DNA of 64,000 bases, taken from Shewanella avicenniae (GTDB lineage: Bacteria > Pseudomonadota > Gammaproteobacteria > Enterobacterales > Shewanellaceae). Below are positions 55,122 through 64,000 of the stretch, piece by piece. The number at the start of each line of letters is the position of its first letter. Positions within the stretch are counted from its first letter, which is position 1. Position numbers and translations under genes: made by a program. Below the pieces are notes generated by a model. That model did not search any database. It had not been told where the DNA came from and was given only the letters and a program-made list of their open reading frames with translations. The DNA is taken from contig NZ_CP071503.1 of assembly GCF_017354945.1 (NCBI RefSeq), positions 1,488,001-1,552,000 of the forward strand, given 5' to 3'.

Positions 55122-56924
55122 ATGAAATTCGGTTTAGTCGCTATCACAGTGTTAGCAACCTTAGGAATGACGGCTTGTAGCCAGCCGTTAACTAGCGACA
55201 ATCAAGCTGCTCCTGTGGTGATTCAATCCGCAGAGCAACAATATCTTCAACTTGCGGACCAGTATTTTAAAGCGCAACTCCAGCTTGAGCCGATATATGC
55301 CACGTTTGCAGGGGTAAGTGATTACAATAATGACTTTGGCGGTGATCTCACCGATCAGTATTATCAGGCGACTCATGAATTAAATCGCCGTTATCTTAGC
55401 CTCGCAAAGCAAATTGATCGCGCGTTGTTACCGCCAGATCTTCAGCTCAGCTACGATATGTTTATCTACAATCTGGATACTGCGCTGGCGTCTGAACAGT
55501 TCCCGAGCAAGTATCTGCCAATGACACAGTTTTATAGTTCTGTAATTACTATGGTGCAGCTAGGCAGTGCTGAGAGTGCGCAACCCTTTGCGACTGTTCA
55601 AGACTATAAAAACTGGCATCAGCGGGTTAACGGTTTTGTTAAGTGGACTCATTTAGCGCAGCAACGGATGAACGAAGGGATAGCCGCCGGTGTTGTACTG
55701 CCAAAAGTCTTGGTTGAGCGCATCATTCCGCAGTTGCGTGCGCAACTGGTCGATACGCCTCAAGACAGTATTTTCTATAACCCCGTAAAAACTCTGCCTG
55801 ATAGTTTTACTGCGGCACAAAAGTCGGCGTTAACGGCTGAATACAGCAGCATGATTGCCGATGAATTGGTTCCAGCATTACGCGATCTTGCGGACTACTT
55901 CGAACACACCTATTTGCCAAAAACTCGCACTACTGCTGGCTATTGGGATTTGCCTAACGGTGCTAACTGGTATCAAACCCTAGCAAACTATCACACCACG
56001 ACCACCATGCCAGTGGAAGAGATCCATCAAATTGGTTTACAAGAAGTGGCTCGCATCAAAGCTGAAATGGATAAAGTGCGTCAGCAAGTGGGTTTCAAAG
56101 GTGATTTGAAAGCTTTTTTTGCATCACTCTCAACTGAACCTCAGTACTTTTACGACACACCAGAAGGCTTAATTCGTGGATATGATGCGGTAAAAGCGCG
56201 CATTAATGCAGTATTGCCAAAATATTTTAATGTGATGCCAAAAGCGGATTATGTGGTTAAACCCGTAGAAGCATTTCGCGAACAGTCAGCTGCTGGCGCA
56301 TCATACGAGAGCCCCGCCGTTGATGGCAGCCGTCCCGGCGTGTTTTATATCAATACCTATAATCTGCACGCGCAGCCTAAATGGGGCATGACTACACTGT
56401 CGCTGCACGAAGCATCGCCAGGCCACCATTTCCAAATTTCGATTAAGCAGGAGTTGGAAAACGTGCCTCAATTCCAACGTTTTGGCAGTTATACGGCTTT
56501 CGAAGAAGGTTGGGCCTTGTACGCGGAATATCTTGGGATCGAAATGGGCATATTTAGCGATCCATATCAGTACTTCGGCAAGCTGTCGGACGAGATGTTG
56601 CGCGCCATGCGCCTAGTGGTTGATACCGGCATGCACGCTAAACATTGGACCCGCGAGCAAGCTATTCAATACATGAAAGACAATTCGCCAATGGCCGAAA
56701 GCGATATCATTGCTGAAGTCGAGCGTTACATGGCTATACCTGGCCAAGCACTTTCGTATAAAGTGGGGCAGCTGAAAATTTTGGCACTGCGTCATAAAGC
56801 AGAGCAGGCTTTGGGTGCTAAGTTCGATTTAAAAGCATTTCATGACCAAGTATTGACCACTGGGTCACTGCCACTTGCCGTAATGGAAACTAAGATTGAC
56901 CATTGGATTGCTACTCAGCAGTAA
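55122..56924 (+). CDS. DUF885-family lipoprotein (putative zinc peptidase)
   Basis: A 600-aa protein with a lipoprotein signal (lipobox MTAC, Cys near residue 19) and the DUF885 fold of long helices. HEASPGHHFQ near residue 428 and EEGWALYAEYLG near 468 are the HExxxH-like and downstream Glu motifs of the family, consistent with a gluzincin-type metallopeptidase. Substrate unknown. AAGGAG precedes the ATG; a terminator follows. Confidence 0.9.
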   Translation: MKFGLVAITVLATLGMTACSQPLTSDNQAAPVVIQSAEQQYLQLADQYFKAQLQLEPIYATFAGVSDYNNDFGGDLTDQYYQATHELNRRYLSLAKQIDRALLPPDLQLSYDMFIYNLDTALASEQFPSKYLPMTQFYSSVITMVQLGSAESAQPFATVQDYKNWHQRVNGFVKWTHLAQQRMNEGIAAGVVLPKVLVERIIPQLRAQLVDTPQDSIFYNPVKTLPDSFTAAQKSALTAEYSSMIADELVPALRDLADYFEHTYLPKTRTTAGYWDLPNGANWYQTLANYHTTTTMPVEEIHQIGLQEVARIKAEMDKVRQQVGFKGDLKAFFASLSTEPQYFYDTPEGLIRGYDAVKARINAVLPKYFNVMPKADYVVKPVEAFREQSAAGASYESPAVDGSRPGVFYINTYNLHAQPKWGMTTLSLHEASPGHHFQISIKQELENVPQFQRFGSYTAFEEGWALYAEYLGIEMGIFSDPYQYFGKLSDEMLRAMRLVVDTGMHAKHWTREQAIQYMKDNSPMAESDIIAEVERYMAIPGQALSYKVGQLKILALRHKAEQALGAKFDLKAFHDQVLTTGSLPLAVMETKIDHWIATQQ

Positions 56925-56932
56925 GTTTTATT

Positions 56933-56958
56933 ACGCCGTCGTTTGACGGCGTTTTTGT
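56933..56958 (+). terminator. Terminator of the DUF885 gene
   Basis: ACGCCGTC and GACGGCGT around GTTT, followed by TTTT, 8 nt after the stop. Confidence 0.9.
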
Positions 56959-57013
56959 CTGTCACTTTGGTTGCTTGCAAAATAGCTGCTCAACTTGGAT
57001 TTAACCTTCTTCT

Positions 57014-57565
57014 ATGGCTAACATCAGAATCAACACCGAGAGACTCATTCTGCGCAGCATGTGCAAGACCGACTGGCCACTCTTTTTCCGCTTAAATGCA
57101 GATGCAGAGATTAATCGCTACATTCGCGATGTTGAACCTGAAGCTATGCTTCGTGAAAAATTTTTAGCCCGTTGTGCGGGCGAGGATTTTTATCTTGATG
57201 ATTGGTTGTCATTCACGATTGAACTCAATGGCGAGCCTATTGGTTTAATGGGCTTGAGTTGTCTCGATGAAGAGCTGGAACAAGCGGAAGTCGGCTATTT
57301 GCTGGCGCCTGAATATCAGCGCTATGGCTATGTCACCGAAGCGTTGAACGCATTGGTTGTTTGGTCGCAACAGGCTTTCCAGCTTCATAAGTTGATCGGC
57401 CGCTGCGTGGTAGGGAATTTGGCTTCTGCACGCGTGTTAGAAAAATGCGGCTTTCAACTCGAAGGTAAGCTGCGACACAACCATAAAATTGCCGGTTGTT
57501 GGTGTGATGAACTTTATTACGGACGTTTGCTTGATGATGGCTCATCGCCGCTGGGGTTGCTATAA
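57014..57565 (+). CDS. GNAT-family acetyltransferase (RimJ/RimL-like)
   Basis: A 183-aa cytosolic N-acetyltransferase. It starts INTERLILRSMCKTDWPLFF (in part), typical of RimJ/RimL-type proteins, and has the acetyl-CoA site EVGYLLAPEYQRYGYVTEAL (in part, near 94-113) and the late RVLEKCGFQLEG. Target protein or small molecule is unknown. It lies 18 nt before the S4-RraB gene on the same strand. Confidence 0.88.
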   Translation: MANIRINTERLILRSMCKTDWPLFFRLNADAEINRYIRDVEPEAMLREKFLARCAGEDFYLDDWLSFTIELNGEPIGLMGLSCLDEELEQAEVGYLLAPEYQRYGYVTEALNALVVWSQQAFQLHKLIGRCVVGNLASARVLEKCGFQLEGKLRHNHKIAGCWCDELYYGRLLDDGSSPLGLL

Positions 57566-57583
57566 TCTGCGCAATTTTTCTAG

Positions 57584-58246
57584 ATGGATACCACAGTGGC
57601 AACTCACACTGAATTTTACCTACGTGCTGATGAAGAATTTATCGAACTGTATAAAATTCTCAAAGCTGAAGGGCTTACCCAAGATGGCGCTCAAGCCAAA
57701 ATCGCTATCGCAGATGGGCAAGTACAAGTGAATGGCGAGATCGAAACTCGCAAACGTAAAAAGATCTACGCCGGTGACAAAATCGTGTTTGCTGGCACCT
57801 TTATTCAAGTGTTAGCAACCGGCACCGAGCCAGCGGCGGTTGTTGCTGAGGAGCAGATGATGCAATTCCCTGATGATGATAACGGCCAGATGCTGCAAGC
57901 AATGGTCGATGCCGGTATGGACTTAACGCAATCACTGGATATCGATTTCTTCTTGGTGTTCGATGACCGTCGTGATGCAGAGTCAGCACTGGAAGATCTG
58001 ACCGCAAATGATGAATCAGCCGTATTAGAACTGCAATTCAATGAAGAAGTGGAAAAGTGGGAAATCATTGCCAGCTACAACATGCTGCCAGAGTATGACG
58101 CCATTCTTGCCAAAGAAACGCAACTGAACAGTTTTGCTGCCGAGTTTGATGGTATGACCGATGGCTGGGGCGTGATGCAGCATCAAGACGGTGATGACTT
58201 TGCCGGTGATGACGATCATGAATGTGATGAGCACTGCCATCACTAA
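57584..58246 (+). CDS. Fusion of a YbcJ-type S4 RNA-binding domain and an RraB-like RNase E inhibitor domain
   Basis: A 220-aa protein with two recognisable parts. Residues about 8-75 match E. coli YbcJ: IELYKILKAEGLTQDGAQAKIAIADGQVQVNG in parts, ETRKRKKIYAGDKIVFAG. Residues about 95-205 match RraB: the D-x-x-x-S-L-D-I-D-F-F segment, EYDAILAKETQLNSFAAEF and the diagnostic DGWG near 193. An acidic tail ends in HECDEHCHH, possibly metal-binding. RraB inhibits RNase E; S4 domains bind structured RNA, so the fusion could guide or tune RNA decay (inference). The start may instead be GTG at 57596. Confidence 0.82.
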   Translation: MDTTVATHTEFYLRADEEFIELYKILKAEGLTQDGAQAKIAIADGQVQVNGEIETRKRKKIYAGDKIVFAGTFIQVLATGTEPAAVVAEEQMMQFPDDDNGQMLQAMVDAGMDLTQSLDIDFFLVFDDRRDAESALEDLTANDESAVLELQFNEEVEKWEIIASYNMLPEYDAILAKETQLNSFAAEFDGMTDGWGVMQHQDGDDFAGDDDHECDEHCHH

Positions 58247-58305
58247 TGATACCTGCGTGATCGTGCGTTAGTTATCAAGCGTTAGCAAGCTTACATTTGT
58301 TCACA

Positions 58306-58348
58306 AAATACCCTCACATTGTTTAACAGCCGGTGAGGGTATTTTTTT
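58306..58348 (+). terminator. Terminator of the S4-RraB gene
   Basis: AAATACCCTCAC and GTGAGGGTATTT are perfect 12-bp arms around a 15-nt loop, followed by T. Confidence 0.85.
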
Positions 58349-58574
58349 GTCTAGTTTTTTCGCTACGTTTTCGCTACATAGTTACTACTATTCCCATCAA
58401 TACAGTCAGTTACGTTCCTATCTCAGTTGTTAATCAAAGTTTACCTTTTGGGCAACTTTGTCTTGTTTGAACTATATTAGACCAAAGGTTAGTTGCCTTA
58501 CGTTAGCGTAAACGTAATTCTGTGTGCGTTTATTCGTGATGTCTTGTATGCAACAGGACGAACAGGAGCGTCAA
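58349..58574 (+). promoter_or_regulatory. Control region of the branched-chain degradation operon
   Basis: 226 bp upstream of the thiolase, without a gene. It holds the LiuR-like operator (58498-58517). TATATT at 58473 is a possible -10. Alternatively TTGCCT at 58493, with a 19-nt spacer spanning the operator, would fit the stretched promoters activated by MerR-family proteins. Confidence 0.55.
58498..58517. promoter_or_regulatory. LiuR-like operator
   Basis: TTACGTTAGCGTAAACGTAA: perfect 7-bp arms TTACGTT and AACGTAA around 6 nt. The TTACGTWWACGTAA-like symmetry is what I recall for LiuR, the MerR-family regulator of leucine/isovalerate genes in Shewanella and relatives. Confidence 0.6.
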
Positions 58575-59762
58575 ATGAAACAACAGTTGGCTGACGATAT
58601 CGTTATTGTCGCGGCTCGTCGTACGGCGATGGGCGGATTTTTAGGAACGCTTGCCTCAGTTCCTGCCCCAGCGCTAGCCGCTGCCACAATTAAAGCCATG
58701 CTCGACGATACCAAGTTGGCACCTGAGTCGATTGATGAGGTGTTACTCGGTTGCGTGCTACAAGCGGGCATTGGTCAAGCCCCTGCGCGGCAGGCCGCAT
58801 TAGCAGCGGGATTACCTGTATCTGTCGGTGCCAGCACCATCAATAAAGTTTGTGGTTCAGGGCTAAAAACTGTGATGCAAGCCTACGACATGATTAAAGC
58901 GGGCAGTGCTGGTATTGTGATTGCTGGCGGAATGGAAAGCATGAGCCGCGCGCCTTACATCATGGATAAAGCCCGCACAGGGCAACGTATGGGGCATGGC
59001 AAACTGTACGATCATATGTTTGCCGATGGCCTTGAAGACGCCTATACCGGTGATTCTATGGGGAGTTTTGCGCAACAAACCGCTAATGAATTCGGTATTA
59101 GTCGTGAAGCAATGGATGCTTGGGCAATTCAATCACTGAATCGTGCTAACCGCGCTATTGCGGAGGGTGAATTTCAGCAAGAGATCGTTGATGTCGTGAT
59201 TGCTGGGCGTCAAGGTGAGGCGATCGTTAACACCGATGAGCAGCCGGGGCGCGCGAAGCCAGAAAAAATCCCCGCCCTTAAACCGGCGTTTGCCAGCGAC
59301 GGCACCATTACAGCGGCGAACTCCAGCTCAATTTCCGATGGCGCTGCCAGCGTATTGCTGATGAAGCGTAGCCAAGCCGAACAGTTGCAACTCCCGATCT
59401 TGGCCACCATTCGTGCGACTGCATCGCACGCGCAGCAACCAGCGTTGTTTACCACAGCGCCCATCGGCGCATTAAACAAATTGTTCAAGCAACTCGGCTG
59501 GACGGCAAGCGATGTCGACCTCTACGAAATTAATGAAGCCTTTGCCATGGTCACTATGCTGGCGGTTGACCAACTGGCGCTCGATGCTGAGCGCGTCAAC
59601 GTCAATGGTGGCGCCTGCGCATTAGGGCATCCTATCGGTGCATCGGGAACCCGGCTGTTAGTGACTTTGATTCATGCATTACGTCATCGTGGTTTATCAC
59701 GTGGTATTGCCACCCTTTGCATTGGCGGTGGTGAAGCGGTAGCCGTCGCTGTCGAAGTGTAA
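58575..59762 (+). CDS. ivdA: Acetyl-CoA acyltransferase (thiolase II) of the ivd operon
   Basis: Thiolytic cleavage of 3-oxoacyl-CoA in branched-chain amino-acid breakdown (isoleucine branch) or related beta-oxidation. The 395-aa protein has the acyl-accepting Cys in [12 protein letters not shown] (about 91), NEAFAM near 338, [14 protein letters not shown] with the catalytic His, and the second Cys in [14 protein letters not shown] fixes the ATG at 58575; an open upstream frame to 58524 is not conserved. First gene of an operon matching the S. oneidensis ivd order as I recall it. Confidence 0.92.
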   Translation: MKQQLADDIVIVAARRTAMGGFLGTLASVPAPALAAATIKAMLDDTKLAPESIDEVLLGCVLQAGIGQAPARQAALAAGLPVSVGASTINKVCGSGLKTVMQAYDMIKAGSAGIVIAGGMESMSRAPYIMDKARTGQRMGHGKLYDHMFADGLEDAYTGDSMGSFAQQTANEFGISREAMDAWAIQSLNRANRAIAEGEFQQEIVDVVIAGRQGEAIVNTDEQPGRAKPEKIPALKPAFASDGTITAANSSSISDGAASVLLMKRSQAEQLQLPILATIRATASHAQQPALFTTAPIGALNKLFKQLGWTASDVDLYEINEAFAMVTMLAVDQLALDAERVNVNGGACALGHPIGASGTRLLVTLIHALRHRGLSRGIATLCIGGGEAVAVAVEV

Positions 59763-59775
59763 TCGGAGGCGCGAT

Positions 59776-61269
59776 ATGACAGTTCAGGTCCATCATTTTA
59801 TTAACGGCGAGTTTGTGGCAGGTGAAGGGAAGACGCAAATTCCTGTTACGAATCCGGCAGATAACAGTGTGATTGCAACGCTCAATGTTGCCAATGATGC
59901 CGAAATTAGCCAAGCGATAATCAGCGCACAAGCGGCGTTTTGCCATTGGCGCACCGTGCCGGTTTCTGAGAGGGCACGGTTGATGTTGCGTTATCAGCAT
60001 CTGCTCAAACAGCATCACGATGAGTTAGCGACTATTTTGGCGCAGGAAACCGGAAAAACCTTTGAAGATGCGCGCGGTGATGTGTGGCGCGGCATCGAGG
60101 TCGTCGAACATGCCGCCAATATTGCCTCATTGATGATGGGGGAAACCGTTGAGAATGTGGCGAGTGGCATCGACAGTTACAGCATAGTGCAGCCACTCGG
60201 GGTATGTTTTGGGATTACCCCGTTTAATTTCCCGGCGATGATCCCCTTGTGGATGTTCCCGATCGCCATCGCCTGCGGTAATAGCTTTATTCTGAAACCG
60301 TCAGAACAAGACCCAATCACCCCAACGCGTTTAGCTGAACTGTTTGCTGAAGCCGGAGCGCCGAGCGGCATTTTGCAAGTGCTTCATGGTGATAAATCCG
60401 TAGTTGAGCGGCTGATCAATGACCCGCAAGTTAAAACAGTCTCGTTTGTTGGTTCTGTGGCGGTGGGGCAGCAGGTTTATCGCCAGGCAACAGAGCAACT
60501 AAAGCGCGCGCAAGTGTTCGCGGGTGCTAAGAATCACTGCGTCATCATGCCCGATGCCAACAAGACACAAGTGATCAATCAACTGGTGGGCGCGGCTGTT
60601 GGTGCTGCCGGACAACGCTGTATGGCGATATCGGTCGCGGTGTTTGTCGGCCAAAGTTATTCATGGGTGGAGGAACTTCGCGCTGCTTTGAGCAAGGTGA
60701 CCCCGGGGCTGTGGAATGACTCCAATGCCGCCTTTGGTCCGTTAATTAGTCCAGCGGCAAAGGTGCGCGTACTCAGGCTGATTGAGTCCGGTAAAGCAGA
60801 AGGGGCAACTTGTCTGCTTGATGGCTCAGCGGCTGTGGTGACTGGCTATGAACAGGGCAATTGGGTTGGGCCGACGTTATTTACGGATGTCACGACCGAA
60901 ATGAGCCTCTATCGCGAGGAGATATTTGGTCCTGTGCTCTGCTGTCTTCATGTTGACACGCTTGATGAGGCGATTGCGTTAGTTAACGCCAACCCTTACG
61001 GCAATGGTACGTCCATTTTTACTGCCAGCGGTGCTGCCGCACACCAATATCAGCAACAAGTTGAGGTCGGGCAGGTGGGCATTAATGTGCCGATTCCAGT
61101 GCCATTACCATTTTTCTCATTTACAGGCTGGAAGGGCAGTTTTTATGGTGATCAACACGCCTATGGCAAACAAGCGGTGCGGTTCTATACCGAAACCAAA
61201 ACCGTTACTAGTCGCTGGTTTGCCGATGATGTCGTGAGCTCACCGAATATGACAATCTCCCTGAAGTAA
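59776..61269 (+). CDS. mmsA: CoA-acylating methylmalonate-semialdehyde dehydrogenase
   Basis: Converts methylmalonate semialdehyde plus CoA and NAD to propionyl-CoA, the final step of valine breakdown (called ivdB in this operon). The 497-aa aldehyde dehydrogenase has [15 protein letters not shown] (about 151), [14 protein letters not shown] (about 253) and the catalytic Cys in [10 protein letters not shown] (about 283); the GAKNH motif with this Cys context marks MmsA. GGAGG precedes the ATG. Confidence 0.94.
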   Translation: MTVQVHHFINGEFVAGEGKTQIPVTNPADNSVIATLNVANDAEISQAIISAQAAFCHWRTVPVSERARLMLRYQHLLKQHHDELATILAQETGKTFEDARGDVWRGIEVVEHAANIASLMMGETVENVASGIDSYSIVQPLGVCFGITPFNFPAMIPLWMFPIAIACGNSFILKPSEQDPITPTRLAELFAEAGAPSGILQVLHGDKSVVERLINDPQVKTVSFVGSVAVGQQVYRQATEQLKRAQVFAGAKNHCVIMPDANKTQVINQLVGAAVGAAGQRCMAISVAVFVGQSYSWVEELRAALSKVTPGLWNDSNAAFGPLISPAAKVRVLRLIESGKAEGATCLLDGSAAVVTGYEQGNWVGPTLFTDVTTEMSLYREEIFGPVLCCLHVDTLDEAIALVNANPYGNGTSIFTASGAAAHQYQQQVEVGQVGINVPIPVPLPFFSFTGWKGSFYGDQHAYGKQAVRFYTETKTVTSRWFADDVVSSPNMTISLK

Positions 61270-61293
61270 TGGCTAACACTGAGAGGTGAGCTG

Positions 61294-62454
61294 ATGGATT
61301 TTCGTTTAACCGAAGAACAGCGCCAATTTGTTGAATTAGCAGAGCAATTTGCCGCAGAAAAATTGGCGCCGAATGCGGCCAAGTGGGACGCCGAACACTA
61401 TTTCCCGAAAGAGGTGATTCAACAGGCGGGTGAGTTGGGCTTTTGTGCCTTGTATTCGCCTGAAGATGCTGGTGGCTTGGGCTTATCGCGTTTAGACAGC
61501 GCATTGATTTTTGAGGCATTAGCCAAGGGCTGTACCACAACCACTGCGATGATCACCATTCATAACATGGCCACTTGGATGATCACCACATGGGGCACCG
61601 CCCCTATTAAAGCGCAGTGGGCACCGGGGCTAACGAGCGGGGAACAACTAGCGTCCTATTGCCTGACTGAGCCCAACGCCGGTAGCGATGCGGCGGCGCT
61701 CACCACCAGCGCTCAACAAGATGGTGATCACTATATTCTCAATGGCGCCAAGGTATTTATATCAGGTGCTGGCGCAACCGATGTATTAGTGGTGATGGCG
61801 CGGACTGGCGATGCGGGGCCAAAGGGCATTTCGGCGTTTGTGGTAGCGGCCAATGCCGCAGGCGTTAGTTATGGTAAGGCGGAAGAGAAGATGGGGTGGA
61901 ATGCACAGCCCACCCGCGAAGTCACTTTTGATAACGTGCGCATTAGCAAAGACGCGTTGCTGGGCGATGAGGGCGACGGTTTTTGTATGGCGATGAAAGG
62001 CCTTGATGGCGGGCGAATTAATATTGCCGCCTGCTCATTGGGCACAGCGCAAGCTGCCATTGAACACTCGATGGAATATATGGCGGAAAGACAACAGTTT
62101 GGTAAACCGCTGAGTGCCTTTCAAGCCTTGCAATTCAAGTTGGCGGATATGGTGACTGAGCTAACCGCCGCGCGCCAATTAGTCTATTTCGCCGCAGCAC
62201 AGCTTGACCAACAACATCCTCAAGCAACCACCTATTGTGCGATGGCAAAGCGCTTTGCCACAGATGTTGGCTTTCAGGTTTGTGACAGCGCCTTACAGCT
62301 GCATGGTGGCTATGGTTACATTCGAGAATATCCGCTGGAGCGCTATTTTCGAGACTCTCGGGTGCATCAAATTTTAGAAGGCACCAATGAAATTATGCGG
62401 GTGATTATCGCCCGTAAACTGTTGGATAGCGGTATCTCAGCATTGGCGCGCTAA
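61294..62454 (+). CDS. ivdC: Acyl-CoA dehydrogenase (isobutyryl-CoA type)
   Basis: FAD-dependent oxidation of isobutyryl-CoA (or a related short branched acyl-CoA). The 386-aa protein has the family order: AEQFAAEKLAP start, YCLTEPNAGSDA (about 124), the FAD segment, QFGKPLSAFQALQFKLADM (about 267), and RDSRVHQILEGTNEIMR with the catalytic Glu (about 363). GAGGTGA precedes the ATG. Exact substrate is inferred from the neighbours. Confidence 0.92.
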   Translation: MDFRLTEEQRQFVELAEQFAAEKLAPNAAKWDAEHYFPKEVIQQAGELGFCALYSPEDAGGLGLSRLDSALIFEALAKGCTTTTAMITIHNMATWMITTWGTAPIKAQWAPGLTSGEQLASYCLTEPNAGSDAAALTTSAQQDGDHYILNGAKVFISGAGATDVLVVMARTGDAGPKGISAFVVAANAAGVSYGKAEEKMGWNAQPTREVTFDNVRISKDALLGDEGDGFCMAMKGLDGGRINIAACSLGTAQAAIEHSMEYMAERQQFGKPLSAFQALQFKLADMVTELTAARQLVYFAAAQLDQQHPQATTYCAMAKRFATDVGFQVCDSALQLHGGYGYIREYPLERYFRDSRVHQILEGTNEIMRVIIARKLLDSGISALAR

Positions 62455-62471
62455 GCGTTAGGAGTCGGTTT

Positions 62472-63245
62472 ATGTCAGGGTTACGTCATCAAATTGAGGG
62501 GCATTGCGCGGTTATCACTATTGATAATCCACCGGCAAATACCTGGACTTCGGAGTCACTGAATCAGTTAACCGAATTACTGCATCAGCTGGAGCAAGAC
62601 CACACGATTTACAGTCTGATCATTACCGGCGCGGGGGAGAAGTTTTTTTCAGCCGGCGCTGAACTTCGCTTGTTTGCTGATGGCAATAAAACCAAAGCGG
62701 CCAGCATGGCGTTGGCCTTCGGTGAAGCCTTTGAAACCTTAAGTGCGTTTCGTGGGGTGACAATTGCCGCAATCAACGGATATGCCATGGGCGGCGGGCT
62801 GGAAGTAGCGCTGGCTTGCGATATTCGAATCGCTGAGCAACAAGCGCAATTGGCGCTCCCCGAAGCCTCAGTCGGCCTATTACCTTGTGCCGGAGGCACG
62901 CAAAACTTGACTGCTTTGGTGGGCGAAGGTTGGGCCAAACGGATGATCTTGTGCGGCGAACGCTTGACCGCAGCCTTTGCATTAGCCATCGGTTTAGTTG
63001 AGCAGGTCACTGACGCCGGGCAAGCGCTTACTGAAGCGCGAAAGTTAGCGAAGCAAGTTGAACGTCAAAGCCCGAGCAGTGTGCGCGCCTGCAAGCAGCT
63101 AATTCAAGCGGGACGCAGCATGCCACGCAATAAAGCGCTGCCACGAGAGCGAGAACTATTTATTGAGCTGTTTGATGGGGCAGACCAACAAGAAGGGGTT
63201 AACGCGTTTTTAGAAAAGCGTTCACCGCAGTGGCAAAACGACTAG
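62472..63245 (+). CDS. ivdD: Enoyl-CoA hydratase
   Basis: Hydrates methacrylyl-CoA to 3-hydroxyisobutyryl-CoA in valine breakdown (by context). The 257-aa crotonase-fold protein has ITGAGEKFFSAGAELR (oxyanion hole 1, about 52) and AINGYAMGGGLEVALACD (oxyanion hole 2, about 99), then LALPEASVGLLPCAGGTQNL with the catalytic Glu. TAGGAG precedes the ATG. Confidence 0.92.
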   Translation: MSGLRHQIEGHCAVITIDNPPANTWTSESLNQLTELLHQLEQDHTIYSLIITGAGEKFFSAGAELRLFADGNKTKAASMALAFGEAFETLSAFRGVTIAAINGYAMGGGLEVALACDIRIAEQQAQLALPEASVGLLPCAGGTQNLTALVGEGWAKRMILCGERLTAAFALAIGLVEQVTDAGQALTEARKLAKQVERQSPSSVRACKQLIQAGRSMPRNKALPRERELFIELFDGADQQEGVNAFLEKRSPQWQND

Positions 63246-63339
63246 TTGATATAAAAACTAAGCGTTATGCAGTCGTTAGTTTTAATAAAAATATAATCAA
63301 AAACAGCAAGATAGATAGTATTAAACCTAGGAGTTTTGC

Positions 63340-64000
63340 TTGGAATCAATAATTTTTTCGACCCTTGCCAGTAGCAAGGGCAAACAGATCGGCATCGCCA
63401 CCTTGAACGCTGAAAAGTCACTCAATGCCCTCAGTGTGACGATGGTGGATGCGCTAACAAAGCAGCTAACCCTCTGGCAGCAAGACCCGCAGATTGCGGC
63501 GGTGTTGCTTGATGCGGTAGGGGATAAAGCATTTTGTGCCGGCGGCGATGTGCGCGCGCTTTATCATGCTCGGCAGCAGAACCCGCAGCATTTTGTTGCC
63601 CAAGTCAGCGATTTTTTTGAGGCTGAGTACCGCCTCGATTATCAACTGCATACCTTCGGTAAACCTGTGTTGGTGTGGGGTGATGGGATTGTGATGGGCG
63701 GCGGCATAGGCTTACTGATGGGCGCTAGCCACCGCATTGTCACTGAGCGTTCTCGGTTAGCGATGCCCGAGGTCACCATCGGCTTATATCCCGATGTGGG
63801 AGGCACTTATTTTCTCAGCCGTATGCAAGGCAAGCTGGGGTTATTTTTGGGGCTTACCGCCTATAACTTAACTGCGGCGGATGCGCGTTACGTCGGCATG
63901 GCCAATCACTTTTTGGCTTCGTCGGAAAAACAGCGGCTGTTGCACGCATTAACGGCGGTGGCATGGGGTGAAAATCACAGCCTTAACAAACAAAAATTGC
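63340..64000 (+). CDS. ivdE: 3-hydroxyisobutyryl-CoA hydrolase (3' end cut by window edge)
   Basis: Releases 3-hydroxyisobutyrate from its CoA thioester, the next step of valine breakdown. The visible 220 codons show the crotonase-fold hydrolase features: DKAFCAGGDVRALYH, GIVMGGGIGLLMGASHR and AMPEVTIGLYPDVGGTYFLSR, in part (the PDVGG motif is typical of HIBCH rather than plain hydratases). The start is TTG at 63340 with AGGAG 6 nt upstream; no ATG is available near it. The gene continues past the right edge. Confidence 0.9.
   Translation, partial: MESIIFSTLASSKGKQIGIATLNAEKSLNALSVTMVDALTKQLTLWQQDPQIAAVLLDAVGDKAFCAGGDVRALYHARQQNPQHFVAQVSDFFEAEYRLDYQLHTFGKPVLVWGDGIVMGGGIGLLMGASHRIVTERSRLAMPEVTIGLYPDVGGTYFLSRMQGKLGLFLGLTAYNLTAADARYVGMANHFLASSEKQRLLHALTAVAWGENHSLNKQKL

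Noticed and set aside
61185..61540. Minus-strand frames opposite the mmsA/acyl-CoA dehydrogenase junction
   Set aside because: Shadows of GC-richer coding sequence, without domains or start signals.

Overview
The window looks like chromosomal DNA of a Shewanella-type gammaproteobacterium. The strongest evidence is at the left end: a decaheme metal-reduction cluster (mtrA, mtrC, omcA) next to feoAB. Housekeeping blocks in the order usual for such genomes follow: tig-clpP-clpX-lon-hupB-ppiD, psp/sap, and a TonB2 system. I saw no insertion sequences, phage genes or CRISPR arrays. Species cannot be named from the window alone.

Layout. 1-5394 (minus): extracellular electron-transfer genes mtrA (cut by the window edge), mtrC and omcA. 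5954-8483: ferrous iron importer feoAB behind a candidate Fur box. 8540-15000: glnS, miaE, lpxH, ppiB, cysS and folD. 15223-15526: a three-gene tRNA operon (Pro, Arg, His). 15776-24199: the protein quality-control block tig, clpP, clpX, lon, hupB, ppiD. 24255-26498 (minus): ung, a single-domain molybdate-binding protein and fabV. 26588-31981 (minus): sapABCDF, downstream of pspF. 33310-37143: pspABC and the YcjX/YcjF pair, driven by a clear sigma-54 promoter. 37247-37834: a ComEA-like protein and the 4.5S (SRP) RNA.

37861-43271 (minus) is a tightly packed six-gene run: dinG, a TSUP permease, priC, a DUF2057 protein, a histone-deacetylase-fold hydrolase and a ComFB protein. It diverges from polB (43359-45737), and a perfect-arm LexA box lies between dinG and polB. 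46174-54385: a TonB-dependent receptor, then DUF3450, TtpC, ExbB2, ExbD2, TonB2 and a TPR protein. 54505-58246: a GGDEF-like protein with a dead active site, a DUF885 lipoprotein, a GNAT acetyltransferase and an S4-RraB fusion. 58575-64000: the start of a valine/branched-chain degradation operon (thiolase, mmsA, acyl-CoA dehydrogenase, enoyl-CoA hydratase, 3-hydroxyisobutyryl-CoA hydrolase; the last is cut) behind a LiuR-like operator.

The items most worth a second look are: the shared SOS operator and the unexpected genes behind dinG; the YbcJ-RraB fusion; the GGDEF-like protein that lost its catalytic motif but kept the RxxD inhibitory site; and strong hairpins in the leaders of mtrC, omcA, glnS and hupB. 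All homology statements come from recognising sequence motifs by eye; no database search was run.
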